The notes beneath the pieces were generated by a model. It did not search any database and was not told the DNA's origin. It saw only the letters and a program-made list of their open reading frames with translations. A DNA stretch of 64,000 nucleotides, taken from NCBI GenBank assembly GCA_019722365.1, contig JADFUC010002325.1, forward strand, positions 1 to 64,000. Reading direction: 5' to 3'. Within the stretch, counting starts at the first letter, position 1. The number at the start of each line of letters is the position of its first letter. Both the position numbers and the translations under genes were made by a program. This document shows, one piece after another, positions 36,539 to 47,000 of this stretch. The DNA comes from Lithospermum erythrorhizon (Eukaryota; Streptophyta; Magnoliopsida; Boraginales; Boraginaceae).

Positions 36539-37950
36539 AATTCACAACATGGTCAATCTTCCAAACCCAAAACCAAAAATCAATCTAAAAACCCATCCAA
36601 AAGACGAAGAACCCCTTCCGATAGTGATGAAAATTATGTATCGAATGAGGATGTAAATGTGTGCGCAAATATAGAGGGTCCTAGTGAAGGTGGAAATGAA
36701 GCCAATGTTGAGGTTGAGGTTGAGTTTGACCCGAAAGATGACAACTCTCCAAAAGGTCGAGGTGGTGAAAGCGAACTTCAGAAAGGTTGAATAAAGTGGA
36801 TGGTACCAAAGCAAGTGATTTAGAAGGCACCATTGTTTGGGAAGGTTGAAAGAAGCGAATTATAGCAGTTCACTTACTTTTCGTAAAGTTTCTGGGACTT
36901 AGTTAGGCAGGTTTCTGACGTCTTTAGATAGCTTTCTCTTGTTTGCAATCTCGATGGCCCAGTCGTTGAGGGTAAAGATGGTCGGAAATTAAGTTTTGAC
37001 GAAAAGGACATTAAGAGAGTGTTTAATCTTAAATGTGATGGAGGTTTTCCGTCTTATGAGGAAATTATGTCTTATGACGAAAAGGACTCTAAGGTTGAGG
37101 CTTGGCCGGAGTCATTACAAACTTCTTGAATAATGATTTTACTTCTCCCCCGGGTGATAATAGGAATAATATTCTAGGTGTAAAGAACAATTTTTAAATG
37201 GTGATGATAAGTTTGCTCTCCGGGTATTTAATGATTGCGAATTTTGCACGTCCTCAAATGACTCTCGCGTTCCGGACTCCCACATGGTTATTCTATATTA
37301 TCTTAAGCACAATCTTCATGTGAACATTCCGGGCTTAATAGGCAATATCGTTCATGATACGATAAGTCGCCATAGATCTTCATCCTTTCCTCTTGGTATG
37401 TTGATATCTTATATTGTGAAAATTTGGGTGATCAGGAAGTGCCTCCCAAACCCATAGGAACCAAAAGTTATAGGAGCCATCATCTTCAATTGGATGTGGA
37501 GAGAAGGCATCTACTCACCGGTTGGCAAGCCGGTTTAAACCAATTGAGCGTGGGGTCTTGAAAAGAGGGGTTCCGTTTCCGGTAGTGGTTGCACAGGTTG
37601 AGGGAGAGAAAACTCGTGAAAATGTCGAGCCTCAAGTTAAAGTTCATCAAGAGGATGATGATGTAAGAGTGCAGTTGAGTCGCCTTGCTAAGACTTAAGA
37701 AGAACAAAGGTTACCTCAGGGGCATAATTAAGTTCTTGACATGTTTTGGCAAGGAGAAGGGGTCGAGTAATGATGCCCTGTCACATCTAGTTCTATCTGA
37801 CTCCGATCCGGAGGAAGAGCATCACACTCCGTCGCATGCACCACAACCTACCCATAGTCCAAGAGGTACCCCTGTGCTTACCGAGAATTTTGGGTTTGGA
37901 CCGAGTCGTGAGGAGGGCATGGGATTCTATCCGGGTGGTAGAGGTTGACT
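36539..37950 (+). pseudogene. Env-like / accessory ORF remnant of the Sirevirus-type element
   Basis: Three open blocks run in the plus direction. 36539-36790 is a basic then acidic N-terminal piece (KNPSKRRRTPSDSDENYV, then VEVEVEFDPKDDNSPKG). 37203-37457 contains LYYLKHNLHVNIPGLIG and SSFPLGMLISYIV. These match, from memory, the accessory 'plant transposon protein' domain that many Sirevirus-type elements carry after pol ('vN.P.li...m...........lPyGmlit.if'). 37685-37948 is a Pro/Glu/Ser-rich tail (DSDPEEEHHTPSHAPQPTH). Between them, around 36990-37110, 'KLSFDEKDIKRVFNLK' precedes 'GGFPSYEEIM'. The position directly after pol and before a purine tract supports the call. Calling it envelope-like follows the literature usage; function is unproven. 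Confidence 0.55.
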
Positions 37951-38021
37951 TATGATGGAAAGTTCCTACTTTGTTTTGTTTTTACTATGTATTTATGTTA
38001 TGTGTCTTCCCCATATTGATG

Positions 38022-38040
38022 TTCACAAAGGAGGAGAATT
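38022..38040 (+). other. Polypurine tract of the Copia element
   Basis: 'cacaaaggaggagaatt' lies about 75 bp after the env-like ORF. Sirevirus-type elements usually have a 'caaagggggaga' tract just before the 3' LTR. It marks where the 3' LTR should start, but the following sequence is not a recognisable copy of 29800-30740. Confidence 0.5.
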
Positions 38041-39500
38041 TCTTATGCTATATATTTTAGGAATTTGTTGTGTTTGTTTATGTTGAATCATGGTTGTTTC
38101 ATGTTGGATATTAATCATCGTTGAACATTGTTTATCATTACCATTGGAGTGTGTATTGTGTTTATTAGTTGATGATGCTTACTTATCATGATTACATTAT
38201 CGTTGCGTAAACAAACATGGGAATCTTATGTTGAGAGGAACTTCAGGTATCGTGGTTATATTTTCCTCCTTGGCATAAAATTAATTTTATAAATCAAAGG
38301 GAGTTTGTTATTTCCGCGACTTCCTTTAATCACTTATTTTGATTATAACGAATTACATTTAAGCACTAATCGTGTTTCTAAGTGACCTACGGTGAACGTA
38401 TTGGCATGTTGAAGCGAGTTTGAAGTCGAGAGGCGATGCCATGCACTTGTGAATGTTCCTCAGTGTTCTTAAGGCGTGTGTAAGAAATTCCTCACTTAAT
38501 TAATTGAATAGGTTGATTAGAGAGACATTTTAATTGATTAAACTATTTAATTTGCTAAAATGTTTTACTTAAAGAATCGGTTTAGCCCAAGCTTCATTCT
38601 TTATTGATCCACATTTGAATTATTGCAATCGAGGCTTGAATGACTTTGTGTCGTTTATAGATCGATGTCAGGTCATCAGATTAGAGGGATCGATACAGAA
38701 TAAATTGAAAGTTAAAATAAGCTTAACTGCTTTATTAGACCCACCATGAAATTAATTCTTTGGCCAGATTACAGTCAAATCGTCGGTGAAATTTTGCTAT
38801 CGGCCCTGCGGGAAATGATTATGCTAAATATTAGGTTCTGATTTTGTAGCACTGCTCACGCGTTAAATGCTTGATTAAAACCTAACTTTTCGTCAGTTCT
38901 TTAATCGATCCTCATTTGTTCTAAAAGCCAACTTTAATCTCTTAATACATTTCTTGTTCGATTAGTTTGTGAGGATTTCATTAGAGCTTATATTTGTTCA
39001 AAGCTAGTTCTTACAGGTGTCTTGAAGGTTAATTTGTATGGGCATGAGCGGTCGGTGGATTGTCGAGGTTGCTTGAGGAGATTCTCGAGTGGTTGCTAGA
39101 GGCTAGCTAGGTGTTTAATTAATTTGCTTGAGGCGTATTGTGAGTTGCGTGCTTATACGCCACGGTGGTAAACTCACGGGATATAATACTAGCGAGGTTA
39201 CTTTTAAATCCCGAGGTTGGAAAGCGAGGTGTGATAGGTTTGTCAAAGCTGCGTTATATCGTTGTGTGTCTTCTACATCACTACCTTATTATTAATTTAT
39301 ATCATTGTTGTGCTAGAAATTGATTATAGGTTGATTGTGTATGTAATCATATAATTGTGTGAATTATTTTAAGGTTTAAGTTGAATTGGAATAGTCGATT
39401 AGCTTTATTAATTTGGTTAATCTTGTTATAACTATTCACTAGCTTAAAAATCGTAAAAGATTTCAACTTTATACCTTATCCTAATTACTTCCCCCACTCT
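38040..39500. other. Presumed 3' flank of the Copia element, no gene
   Basis: T- and GTT-rich sequence without ORFs. It may be a diverged 3' LTR or untranslated region. I saw no convincing match to family A. The GC content rises toward 39500. Confidence 0.35.
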
Positions 39501-39689
39501 TGGGATTGCGTATAATTATGACTGCAGCGGCTCCGGGGTCAAATTCAAGTTTGCCCACTTCTTTTGGCGCCCCAGATAGGATAGACACCGATCGCAATCA
39601 CGAGAGATATGACCCATTTCCAAGCGTGATTCTCCCCGGAAGTCGACCTCACATTACGCTTAGTGTTTGTGGGCTTTCTGCGTAGCCCT

Positions 39690-40615
39690 TGGCTGCCTCT
39701 TCTCGAGGTTGGGCTGATTCCCTACAGTGATCATGTAAGTGAGGCTTGCCGGAAGGTCGCACCGAAGACACCTTTATCCGGGTTGAGCGCGGGTTATACT
39801 TGATAGATTCTCAGATACTCGGAGGTTGGATTCGTGGTCATTTGCTTGAATAACTTGATGGCGTATCGTCACGCTAGATTTTCATGTTCGACGATATGGT
39901 TGGAAAACCTTATTGACCGTCCTGCAGTAAGTGGCCTCCGTGCTTGAGGCAAAGGCATGCTTCAATGATAGATGTCGTACTCGATTCTGAACATTGTTTC
40001 TCACATCCTCTTAGAGCCGTGAATATACGGTGGTATACTTTCGGGAAGAATCGAAATCCACCGCGTTATACCACACTTGAATCGACAGGTTTGTCTATGT
40101 TGGAGGCGGGAGGATAGTAATCGCCGGGCGTACACTTGTTTATCTTGTGGTGAAGTCGGTGCACATCGCTAAGTCCCGTTTGGTTTTGGAATTGCGCGTT
40201 GGCCGACCGTGTAGAACGAAACTCCCGGATTGCGTTGCTTGTCTACCTCCTCGCGATGGCCATCATACTCCTACGAGGTAGAACACTAACTTGGGCATGA
40301 GTGCGGGTCAAAATCACAGTAGGTGGGCGGATATGGCGGGTCCGCGCGGCGTATCTTTTGGTTCCCAATGAAGATATCACGGTACTCTCTTAGGACCCGG
40401 ATGAGCATAGCCTCGTGCTGCGCCCAGTGTGATGCCTGTTTTGAAGACTTTTTCTTAGAATCCTTACCGTCGAGCGGGATACTCAGGATCTGCGTGCAGC
40501 CTTCCCTTAACTTGGGGCTTCTTCCGAGAATATTCAATGTCTGGCTCGTTCCGATCGTAGACCCGTCGAGCCACCGTGAATTGGTGCCACCTCCACCTGC
40601 TGCGCTATACACTTG
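39690..40615 (-). pseudogene. Ty3/gypsy reverse transcriptase remnant, copy 1
   Basis: Minus-strand order: LREYRDIF at about 40390 and 'CDFDPHSCP' at 40290-40316 (start of RT, family form 'LrE..DvFAW...DmPGi.p...H.l.idP...P'). Then 'HREEVDKQRNP' (about 40255), 'INKCTPGDYYP' (about 40120-40155) and 'SNIDKPVDSS' (about 40085-40112), matching 'LNKAcPkD.YPLPnID.LvD'. Near 39864-39880 'RDDT' stands where YVDD is expected. Near 39735-39800 'LNPDKGVFGATF' and 'YMIT' match the thumb region 'LNPeKC.FG...GkFLGymI'. Frames change several times. It is the fullest of the three RT pieces. Confidence 0.75.
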
Positions 40616-40689
40616 GTTAAGGCCAAATAAAATCCTCGTGCGCTTAGCAAAACCATGTGTCTTTCAGGTCCGGAGGGTGAGCTTCGTGA

Positions 40690-41067
40690 TCGACGCCTCA
40701 CGGCAGTGAAGCGCGTCGTCCAGAGTAGATTTCGTGTTCAGCTTGATGCAGGCGAGAGAGAATACTTTGTTGACCGTCCTGCGGTAGGTTTAACCACGTT
40801 CTTGAGCCGAAGGCCATGACCCTCAAATAATATATATCTGGTGATGCAGTTTTGAATCTGATGCTTACCATAATCCTCTCGACCGCCCAGATATACGGTG
40901 TTATCCTCGGAAGGCATCATAAATATGGGTGGGTATGTTTCAGTCTTAGCGCTGAATAGCGCCTTAGCATATTTCCCACGTGTGTAAATGCCTTCCCATT
41001 TATAAGCGGCGGTTGGGAATTTCTTGTATCCTAACTTTACTATTTTTTTGTCCCAAATCAATTGCAA
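40690..41067 (-). pseudogene. Ty3/gypsy reverse transcriptase remnant, copy 2
   Basis: The minus-strand frame 41067-40738 holds GREDYGKHQIQNCITRYIL followed by GLRLKNVVKPTAG. These resemble 'DaekTAF.T..g.YhY.VMPFGLKNaGatYQR' in a shifted state. The nucleotide block 'aacaccgtatatctggg' to 'cttcggctcaagaacgtggttaaa' parallels copy 3 at 44360-44245. The piece covers only the middle of the RT. It sits directly upstream (in reading direction) of copy 1. Confidence 0.55.
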
Positions 41068-43380
41068 AAACGCCCCGCTTTCTTCTCACCAAACCGAACA
41101 AAGCTCCTCCCAGAGTTCTAGTTTTCACTCTTCGTCCCGTCGCTCAAATTCTCCCCCTGCGTATACACTTAGCACGATTCTCGTCACAGGATCGGGGCTA
41201 AATAATGATGCCCAGCGTGCCATTTGTCCGCCCCAGCTTCCTCTTCTGCTTAATGCTTTGGCCAGAGCGTTGAATCTTGATGAAGAGCTCTACGTGAGGA
41301 CACAGTGGACTTGAGATCCATTATGATATTCAACTACTCGGTGATGCTTACATGAGACCCTTTGTCTGCAATCTTTCACTCACTCTGGGCGAGGACGCCC
41401 AAGTTGTTATGCTGATGGCCAGCCTCGCCCGTCGGATTACTTGTCACGTAGGGGAAGTGTTAATACATGGTATGTGTTGAAAATTCGCGCGAGCACCCCC
41501 GATATATGGATATCCATTTTTGGGTTTTTACTCATTTTGTCTTGGCCGGTGTGGCCTGGCCCAGTGCTTCTGACTTCGCTACTCCCAGGGCGCACGAAGG
41601 ATGGCTTCGCTCTTCGCCGTGAGACGGAGGCAGAAGAGGTTTTGCGAGGCATACCGTCCGTGGTGGAGCCGGACACTGGATGCTTTTTTCTTCTGCGCTT
41701 TCAGTGAAGTGCGCCTAAGGTGACCGCTTTTTGGTTTCAAATGGCTGCTTGAAGTCCCGTAGTCTTCTCCTGATGCACTTGAGCATAAGGCGGATCATCT
41801 TATACTCCTTGCGGGAGGATAAAATCCCATTGCCCACAGTTTTACGCGATCGCGTATCGCAGAAGGTTACGGGCTCTTTCTATAGCGATGTTGATCTTGG
41901 GGCCTTGGAGGCCTTTGAGGGTCTGCTTTTAGTGTGCGGAGCAGCCTGCATTTCCTCCTTGTCAAATGCACTGCGGTTGCCTCGGGACCATCTCCCCCGA
42001 ATGGTTTGTCAACAACCCAGTAATATTCTTCCCTCACGGTCCATAAGTTTCTGAATTTTTTCTTATAATAGTCTCAGCCCTGCTTGCGGCCAGGTCGTGG
42101 CGGCTTGATTCTTCGAGGAAGAAGATGAAGCAATGAGTCCTACTCATGAGAGGTACCTCCACTACAGACTCGCCTCCTTTGTTGAACCGCGTGTTCTCTG
42201 ATGCTTACGGGTTGCTCGCCATGAGCTCGCCCCCCACTCCGTTGGTGAGCGTCTGTGACTGGACCGCGGGATATTGTTACAGAATCCCCAGTATGGGGAC
42301 GATTACTCCTCAGAGCGGATGGGCCTTCTCGTCCTCGTCTCCGCCCCCATTTGAGACGGGGCAGTCAGGTGCCCCGACTTGGCTAAGGTCGAGATGCTCT
42401 CTTGTGGGCCAGTTGGCCTTTCGCCGCGTTGCAGGCAGGAAGATCGTTGGTGTTAGTTTTCGGCTCCTCAAACTCGCTTCCTCGGTTCACTTAGAGACTC
42501 AGAGTCTCGGCATGTAAGGCCGGGGACGTGTCTCACCTGGGATTTGTTCTCTTCGCTCCCCGGAAGAGGATGTGAGTCTCTCTTGGCCAGCCTACATCAT
42601 GTCTTCTAAGGATGTCGCGAGAGAGGACACCTCCTCACCCATCTCTATGGCATGCAACCATGTAGGCGGTTTGTTCCACTACGCCCTAGGAGATAAGGTA
42701 CATCTCTTTCGAACTCTCATACATGCTCCGCTTTATTTTCAGCGATCTCTGCGAGATTGCACTGTAGTTCTTTTTGGTTTTCACCCGAATTAGCCACTTG
42801 TCTTCTGAGGAGCTCACATCCTCACATGAAGTGGCTAGGAGTGTAGCTGAGGCAGTCAAGCCCCGGAAGGGGAGGCGAAGGCAATTAAGAGGAGAAGGTT
42901 GCTTGAGGAGGGTGTCTGCAGTGCCGCCTTAAGAGCACGGCCGATCGCCTTGTGCAGTATAAGAGTTTTGGGGCTAGTATTCGGCGTCTTGTCTTGTGAG
43001 AGCCACGTTGGGCGTGTAAGCGAGAGATGGACTTTGTGATGAGGAAAGGGATGTCATTTGTGAATAGGAGGAGTTGAATGTCTTCGTGCCGGCCGAGGGG
43101 ATGAGATCTTGAGACCACGGCTAGCACTCTTTGGACTAGCGAGGGAAAGCCAGCCGGGCAAAAGGTCTTGGAAGCCACCTTGGAGGGTGCCGGACTGCCC
43201 GGCAATTTGGAGGAGCGGTAAAAGCTCTAACGCGGGTTGCGACTTGCCTCTTGGCATTTCTCCGCGCCTGAGAGAGGGACCGTCCGAGGCGGTCTGAGGC
43301 TCGGTGGAGGAAGTAGAGGCGGAGGTTTTACACGCGCTCTTTGGGATTCGGTGAGAGATGATGTCTCACCATCAATCCTA
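41040..43380 (+). pseudogene. Plus-strand ORF remnants opposite to the gypsy genes; possible antisense accessory ORF
   Basis: GC-richer plus-strand sequence with many open stretches: 41024-41314 (Ser-rich N-terminus, then PQLPLLLNALARALNLDEELYV), about 41355-41450 (YMRPFVCNL then GEDAQVVMLMASLARRI), 41441-41707, 42146-42517, 43109-43297 and 43237-43542. The blocks follow one another in changing frames, as in a decayed long ORF of perhaps 700 codons. Some Tat-lineage gypsy elements (Retand, Ogre relatives) carry an extra ORF on the strand opposite to pol, and many plants carry related 'putative gypsy-type transposon' proteins. The location beside minus-strand gag-pro-RT fits that, but I cannot identify a domain with certainty. 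It could also belong to a separate element. Confidence 0.35.
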
Positions 43381-44120
43381 CAACCCGTGATTTTTAGCTA
43401 TCCCATTAAATTGAACTTGTGGTGTTTTGAATACTTCATTTTTGTCCTTTTTAATAACATCTTAAATGCTGACACAATAACTACGTTTTTTGGGCTTTTG
43501 ATTTCTATTTTATTGTTTAGCAGTACTTACTCCTCGTGTTGATTAGGAACAGCCTGCGGACCCTTGGGTTAGTGGGAGGATCTGTTGCTTATGGTTAGGG
43601 CCTGCGGCCCAAGAGTTTGTATGCCGATTTGCAGAAACCCTTTTTATTCATAATAATGAAAAATACAAAGTGGGCTTGCACGTACGCTTCAAAACTACTT
43701 CTTACGTTCATCCGCGATGTCTTTGAATATGGATGATCCTAGATGATCCTGATCCTGCCCCCGAAGCATTTGCCTAATCGAGTCCATTAGCCAGGTAGCC
43801 GAGCTAAACTGCCCGTAGCTTCAATACACCAACCGCGTATCTTCCGCCTTCGGGATGGGATCATTTGCTTAATGTCGGCTCGGCCCGGCTGAATGGGATT
43901 GTATAACACCAGCCGGTGGGTACTCACTTCCGCTCTTAGAAGGACTACTTTCATTGTGTTTCACAATTCTGCTTTCTTACGTGTCATGGCTCGATCACAC
44001 TTACGAGATATAGCGAAATTGAGTAGTAGTCTCCGAGTAGAGCACCATGCCTCCTTCTTTCTTTGTGGGATGCATGGCATCCTTATTACCGCGGCTACGT
44101 TGAAGCGCGAGTTTGCTCAT
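43380..44120. other. No recognisable gene
   Basis: Lies between the plus-strand ORF remnants and the third RT piece. 43400-43540 is AT-richer than its surroundings. No RNase H or integrase motif was found on the minus strand, although these would be expected downstream of the RT. Confidence 0.4.
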
Positions 44121-44126
44121 AAATTT

Positions 44127-44917
44127 TCAAAAGCTCTCGATTGGCCATGATCGGCTACTCCGACTTTTTGATGAGCACGTCATCACGTGAATTTCAATGT
44201 TCGACCAATACGGGTATAGAGATACTTTGGTGACCATCCTCTGGTAGGATTTAACCACGTCTTCAAGCCTAAGACTGACCCTCAATGATATATGTCGTAT
44301 TTTGTTCTGAATGCGGTCTTGCCAGCATCCTCTCGGCCGTGAACATACGGTGGTATCCTGCGAGCGATCGAAATCCATACATGTGCCTGCGCTTGCATGT
44401 TGATCTACAATGTTAGGTAATGAATGCATGGTATCTGAGCAGGCCTTGTTGATGCGGTGAAGTCCACTCTGGCATCCGCCCGGGTCATTCGTTTTTCGGA
44501 CGATTACGCGTTGGTAGCCAAGTGGGGAAAGCAAGAGCTCGGTGCATTTCCCCGAGCGGCTTGCACCCCCTCGCGGATACGCTTCCCCGCTACTCCTCGA
44601 AAGGTCAGATTCTTTGCCAGGCGGCTTGTGATGCGGAGTCGACACTCTGACCGGTGAACGTCTGGTGGGCCCGTTCTGGCATCTTTTTGGGCTGCCAGCA
44701 AAGGTATCCGGTACTCGCTTGAGGACCCGGATGGCGTGGCCTCGTGCTTTGGCCCCGGTGTTGTGCACATCACGAAAACCTTTTTCGGATCATTTCTGGA
44801 GCGGGGCAGCTCACAGATCTCCTCGTGCTTCAGCCGCCCGCCGTGGGGGCTATGATGCTTCGAGGTAGAAGCATTCTGATCTGCGGAGCCGGCTCGGCTC
44901 CTCGGGATGTGGTTCAC
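44127..44917 (-). pseudogene. Ty3/gypsy reverse transcriptase remnant, copy 3
   Basis: Minus strand, two frames. In 44768-44127 'RVLKRVPDTFAGSPK' corresponds to the 'LreypDvFAWsp.DmPGi' start. Then come HSLPNIVDQ (44432-44400), QNKIRHISLR (shifted), and YQRMVTKVSLYPYWSNIEIH followed by VMTCSSKSRS near 44250-44160. The last block corresponds to 'YQRmv.k.F...iGrniEiYVDDmlvKSr', so the catalytic YVDD reads HVMT. In the other frame AFRTKYDIYH is intact at about 44315-44286. The protease and gag remnants follow to the right, so this RT belongs with them. Confidence 0.8.
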
Positions 44918-45135
44918 TTACCCCATAAAATGCGGGCCACTTATCAGCTTGAGTCGAGGCTAGATAACTGACCGCGTGCCTTAACTACATCTCCCATTGT
45001 ATCTATAGGTCCCATGCAGGTGTAGAACTTAAAGCTTGAGGTGAATGAGAGATACCGCGCACCAGTGTGTGTAGCCGGCCGGCTATTATGCATTGTAGGC
45101 CCGATCTGCCTGGCCATAATGGTGAACTCCGATCC

Positions 45136-45420
45136 TCACTTAACATTGTGGGTCCAACTCCAGAAGTAGTAACCGTGAGGTTTGAAACTCAGCTGAATTT
45201 TTGAATACGCGGTGAACCCCGCCAGCGGAGTGGCCACCGGTCGATCTGCGTCAGAGCTTATTCCGAGCTTTAGATGTCGTCGAAGAGGATGTCCGCTGAG
45301 CTCACATGTCCGCCCGGCGTCCTTCCCAGCAGCAAAGTTAGCTGCTCGCGGGGTGATGACGAGAGGATCTACCATGCGAATGCTATTCCTGAAATCGTCT
45401 TTCAGGGGAAGGACAAATCT
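45136..45420 (-). pseudogene. Ty3/gypsy aspartic protease remnant
   Basis: The minus-strand frame 45375-45136 contains DADRPVATPLAGFT (about 45250-45205). This matches the segment 'l.p..tPLvGFtG..v.plG.i.LPv' of gypsy proteases. The catalytic 'D(T/S)GSSad' triad expected about 30 residues earlier is not readable. It lies between gag and RT on the same strand, as expected. Confidence 0.6.
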
Positions 45421-45829
45421 AGGAACTTGTTAGTGCCCTGCGGTTCTGGCGTATGGCATAGGCAGATAGCGATCTCAGATCTCATCGGCTACCCCGGAGA
45501 TGACATTTACTCTTCCCGATGATGTTCGGAGGTCCCTCAGGATCTGACTTGTCACGATGGGCAGCCAGGTCTGTTGGTCTCATGTCGATATAAATCCTTG
45601 GTGGCCATTTGGATGAAATTTCTCTATTTAAATCTTTAGGTGCGGAGAATCGTCGATTATCGTGCTGAGTGATCCGTTTGGTACTTGTAGAACTTGATCA
45701 TATCGACTGTAGCAGTGCAGGAGGTGTACAAAGTGGATGTGGTAGCCCTTGTCACTCGATTTCCGGGAACATATTCGGTGGGTGTGAGGAGTCGGATACT
45801 CGTCTCTTTCGCTTCACCCGCCTCACTAC

Positions 45830-46390
45830 TCATAAATGCATTATCACCACAGGCGTGAAGGCACTCCTACCGGTAGGTGCGTGGGGGTATGCCTGTCGAG
45901 GCGCCCGGATCGCGTCGGTGACCGCTCCCGGTACCGGGGGGTTGATGTCGTTTTCCATCTGCCGAACTCTTCCTCGGCCACTTAGCAACCCTCTTCTCTG
46001 CCTCCTCGATCCGAATGTATTTGTAGGCCCATTCATTGACCTCCTCCAAGTCCACAGGTACACTCTTGAGGAGTGATTCCTTGAGCTTGCTCAATCATGA
46101 CCCACCAGCAAAGCCGTCGCCTGACCTTCTAATTAGCCCCGGTATCGGGTTGAACTCCATTTCAAAATCACTCTGGAAGGATGCGATTGGCGATGGACTC
46201 CCATTTTGAGGAGTCGTTAGAGAGTGTTAAATGCTTTTTATCTGCCCGAGCGCGCATAAATTCTAGTAAATCGGTTCTTAAGTTCCTCGAAGGATGTAAT
46301 GCGCCTCTAGCGACGGTTGGCCAACTTTAAATTTGGTGTGGCTAAGGCAGCGGAAAGCCTGAGTAAAACGTGTCAAATTTGGTGAAAAGA
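45830..46390 (-). pseudogene. Ty3/gypsy gag remnant, C-terminal half
   Basis: Minus strand: 'CQAFPL' (about 46360), LLEFMRARADKKHLTLSNDS (about 46275-46215), then after a stop SVPVDLEEVNEWAYKYIRIE and EAEKR (46059-45985), then RHQPPGTGSGHRRDPG (about 45945). This follows the gag pattern 'CraFp.tL...A..W...L...I.sf.eL...F...F....', the tail segment 'v...vey.ryI..EE..', and a basic, Pro-rich end before the protease. It is one of the better-preserved coding pieces in the block, but still broken. Confidence 0.7.
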
Positions 46391-47000
46391 CATACGGGGC
46401 GGAACTCCATGATGTGTTCCTGGGATCCATCTTCCCACGTGAAGACAGTGAGCGTGGGGCTTGACCTGCCCGGCGTGATGGCGCCCGCTATATCGAGGCG
46501 GGGAGCGACTCCGCTCCGTGTTGATCCCCAGCGCCAAATGCAATCCCGGCCCGGCTTCGCGCGAGAGAAAACTTTCCACGCCCTTTGTAAGGCTACATTG
46601 CGTCCGAGGGAGGAGTGGGGCCCCGACCGTGGGATGTGGCACCGTGGCGGCTTGCTTGCCCGGTTGCGGCTCGTTCGTCTCCGTACCGAGAGTGTGGGTA
46701 TGAGTTTCCTCCTACCAAAATGCTTGGGCCTGACGATATCTCTTGATATTTTTCCCTCACCGGTTGGGGGCTATTTCATATTTGAAATATTCAATCCTTT
46801 AGTAAATACCATGGATTGTCCAGAGCCAAATCTCGGTGGATGTGAATTACCAGCGCCAGACACGGTCCCGAAGTAATAAGTGGTTGGCCCAGTTGGAGAT
46901 ATAGGTGGCGTCGTTATGCGGTGATCATGGGGATCGTCGGAGTTGAGGCCATCGTTTAACATGGAGTTCGCAGTGTTATCCCGTTGTTTCATTGATAACA
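46370..47000 (-). pseudogene. Ty3/gypsy gag remnant, N-terminal part
   Basis: On the minus strand near 46490-46385 one frame reads DIAGAITPG and 'FTWEDGSQEHIMEFRPV'. This is like the conserved gag entry 'ei....mP..fk.P.l..ydG..dP..H...f'. The frame 47001-46771 further right could be the N-terminal region but shows no family motif. The overlapping plus-strand frame at 46370-46876 is a shadow. Confidence 0.5.

Noticed and set aside
40323..40709. Plus-strand open frame of 128 codons
   Set aside because: Lies opposite the minus-strand RT motifs of copies 1 and 2; no domain of its own.
45669..46076. Plus-strand open frame of 135 codons
   Set aside because: The opposite strand carries the gag tail motif SVPVDLEEVNE; the plus frame is a shadow.
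46370..46876. Plus-strand open frame of 168 codons
   Set aside because: Overlaps gag remnants on the minus strand and matches no protein family; a shadow of GC-rich coding DNA.
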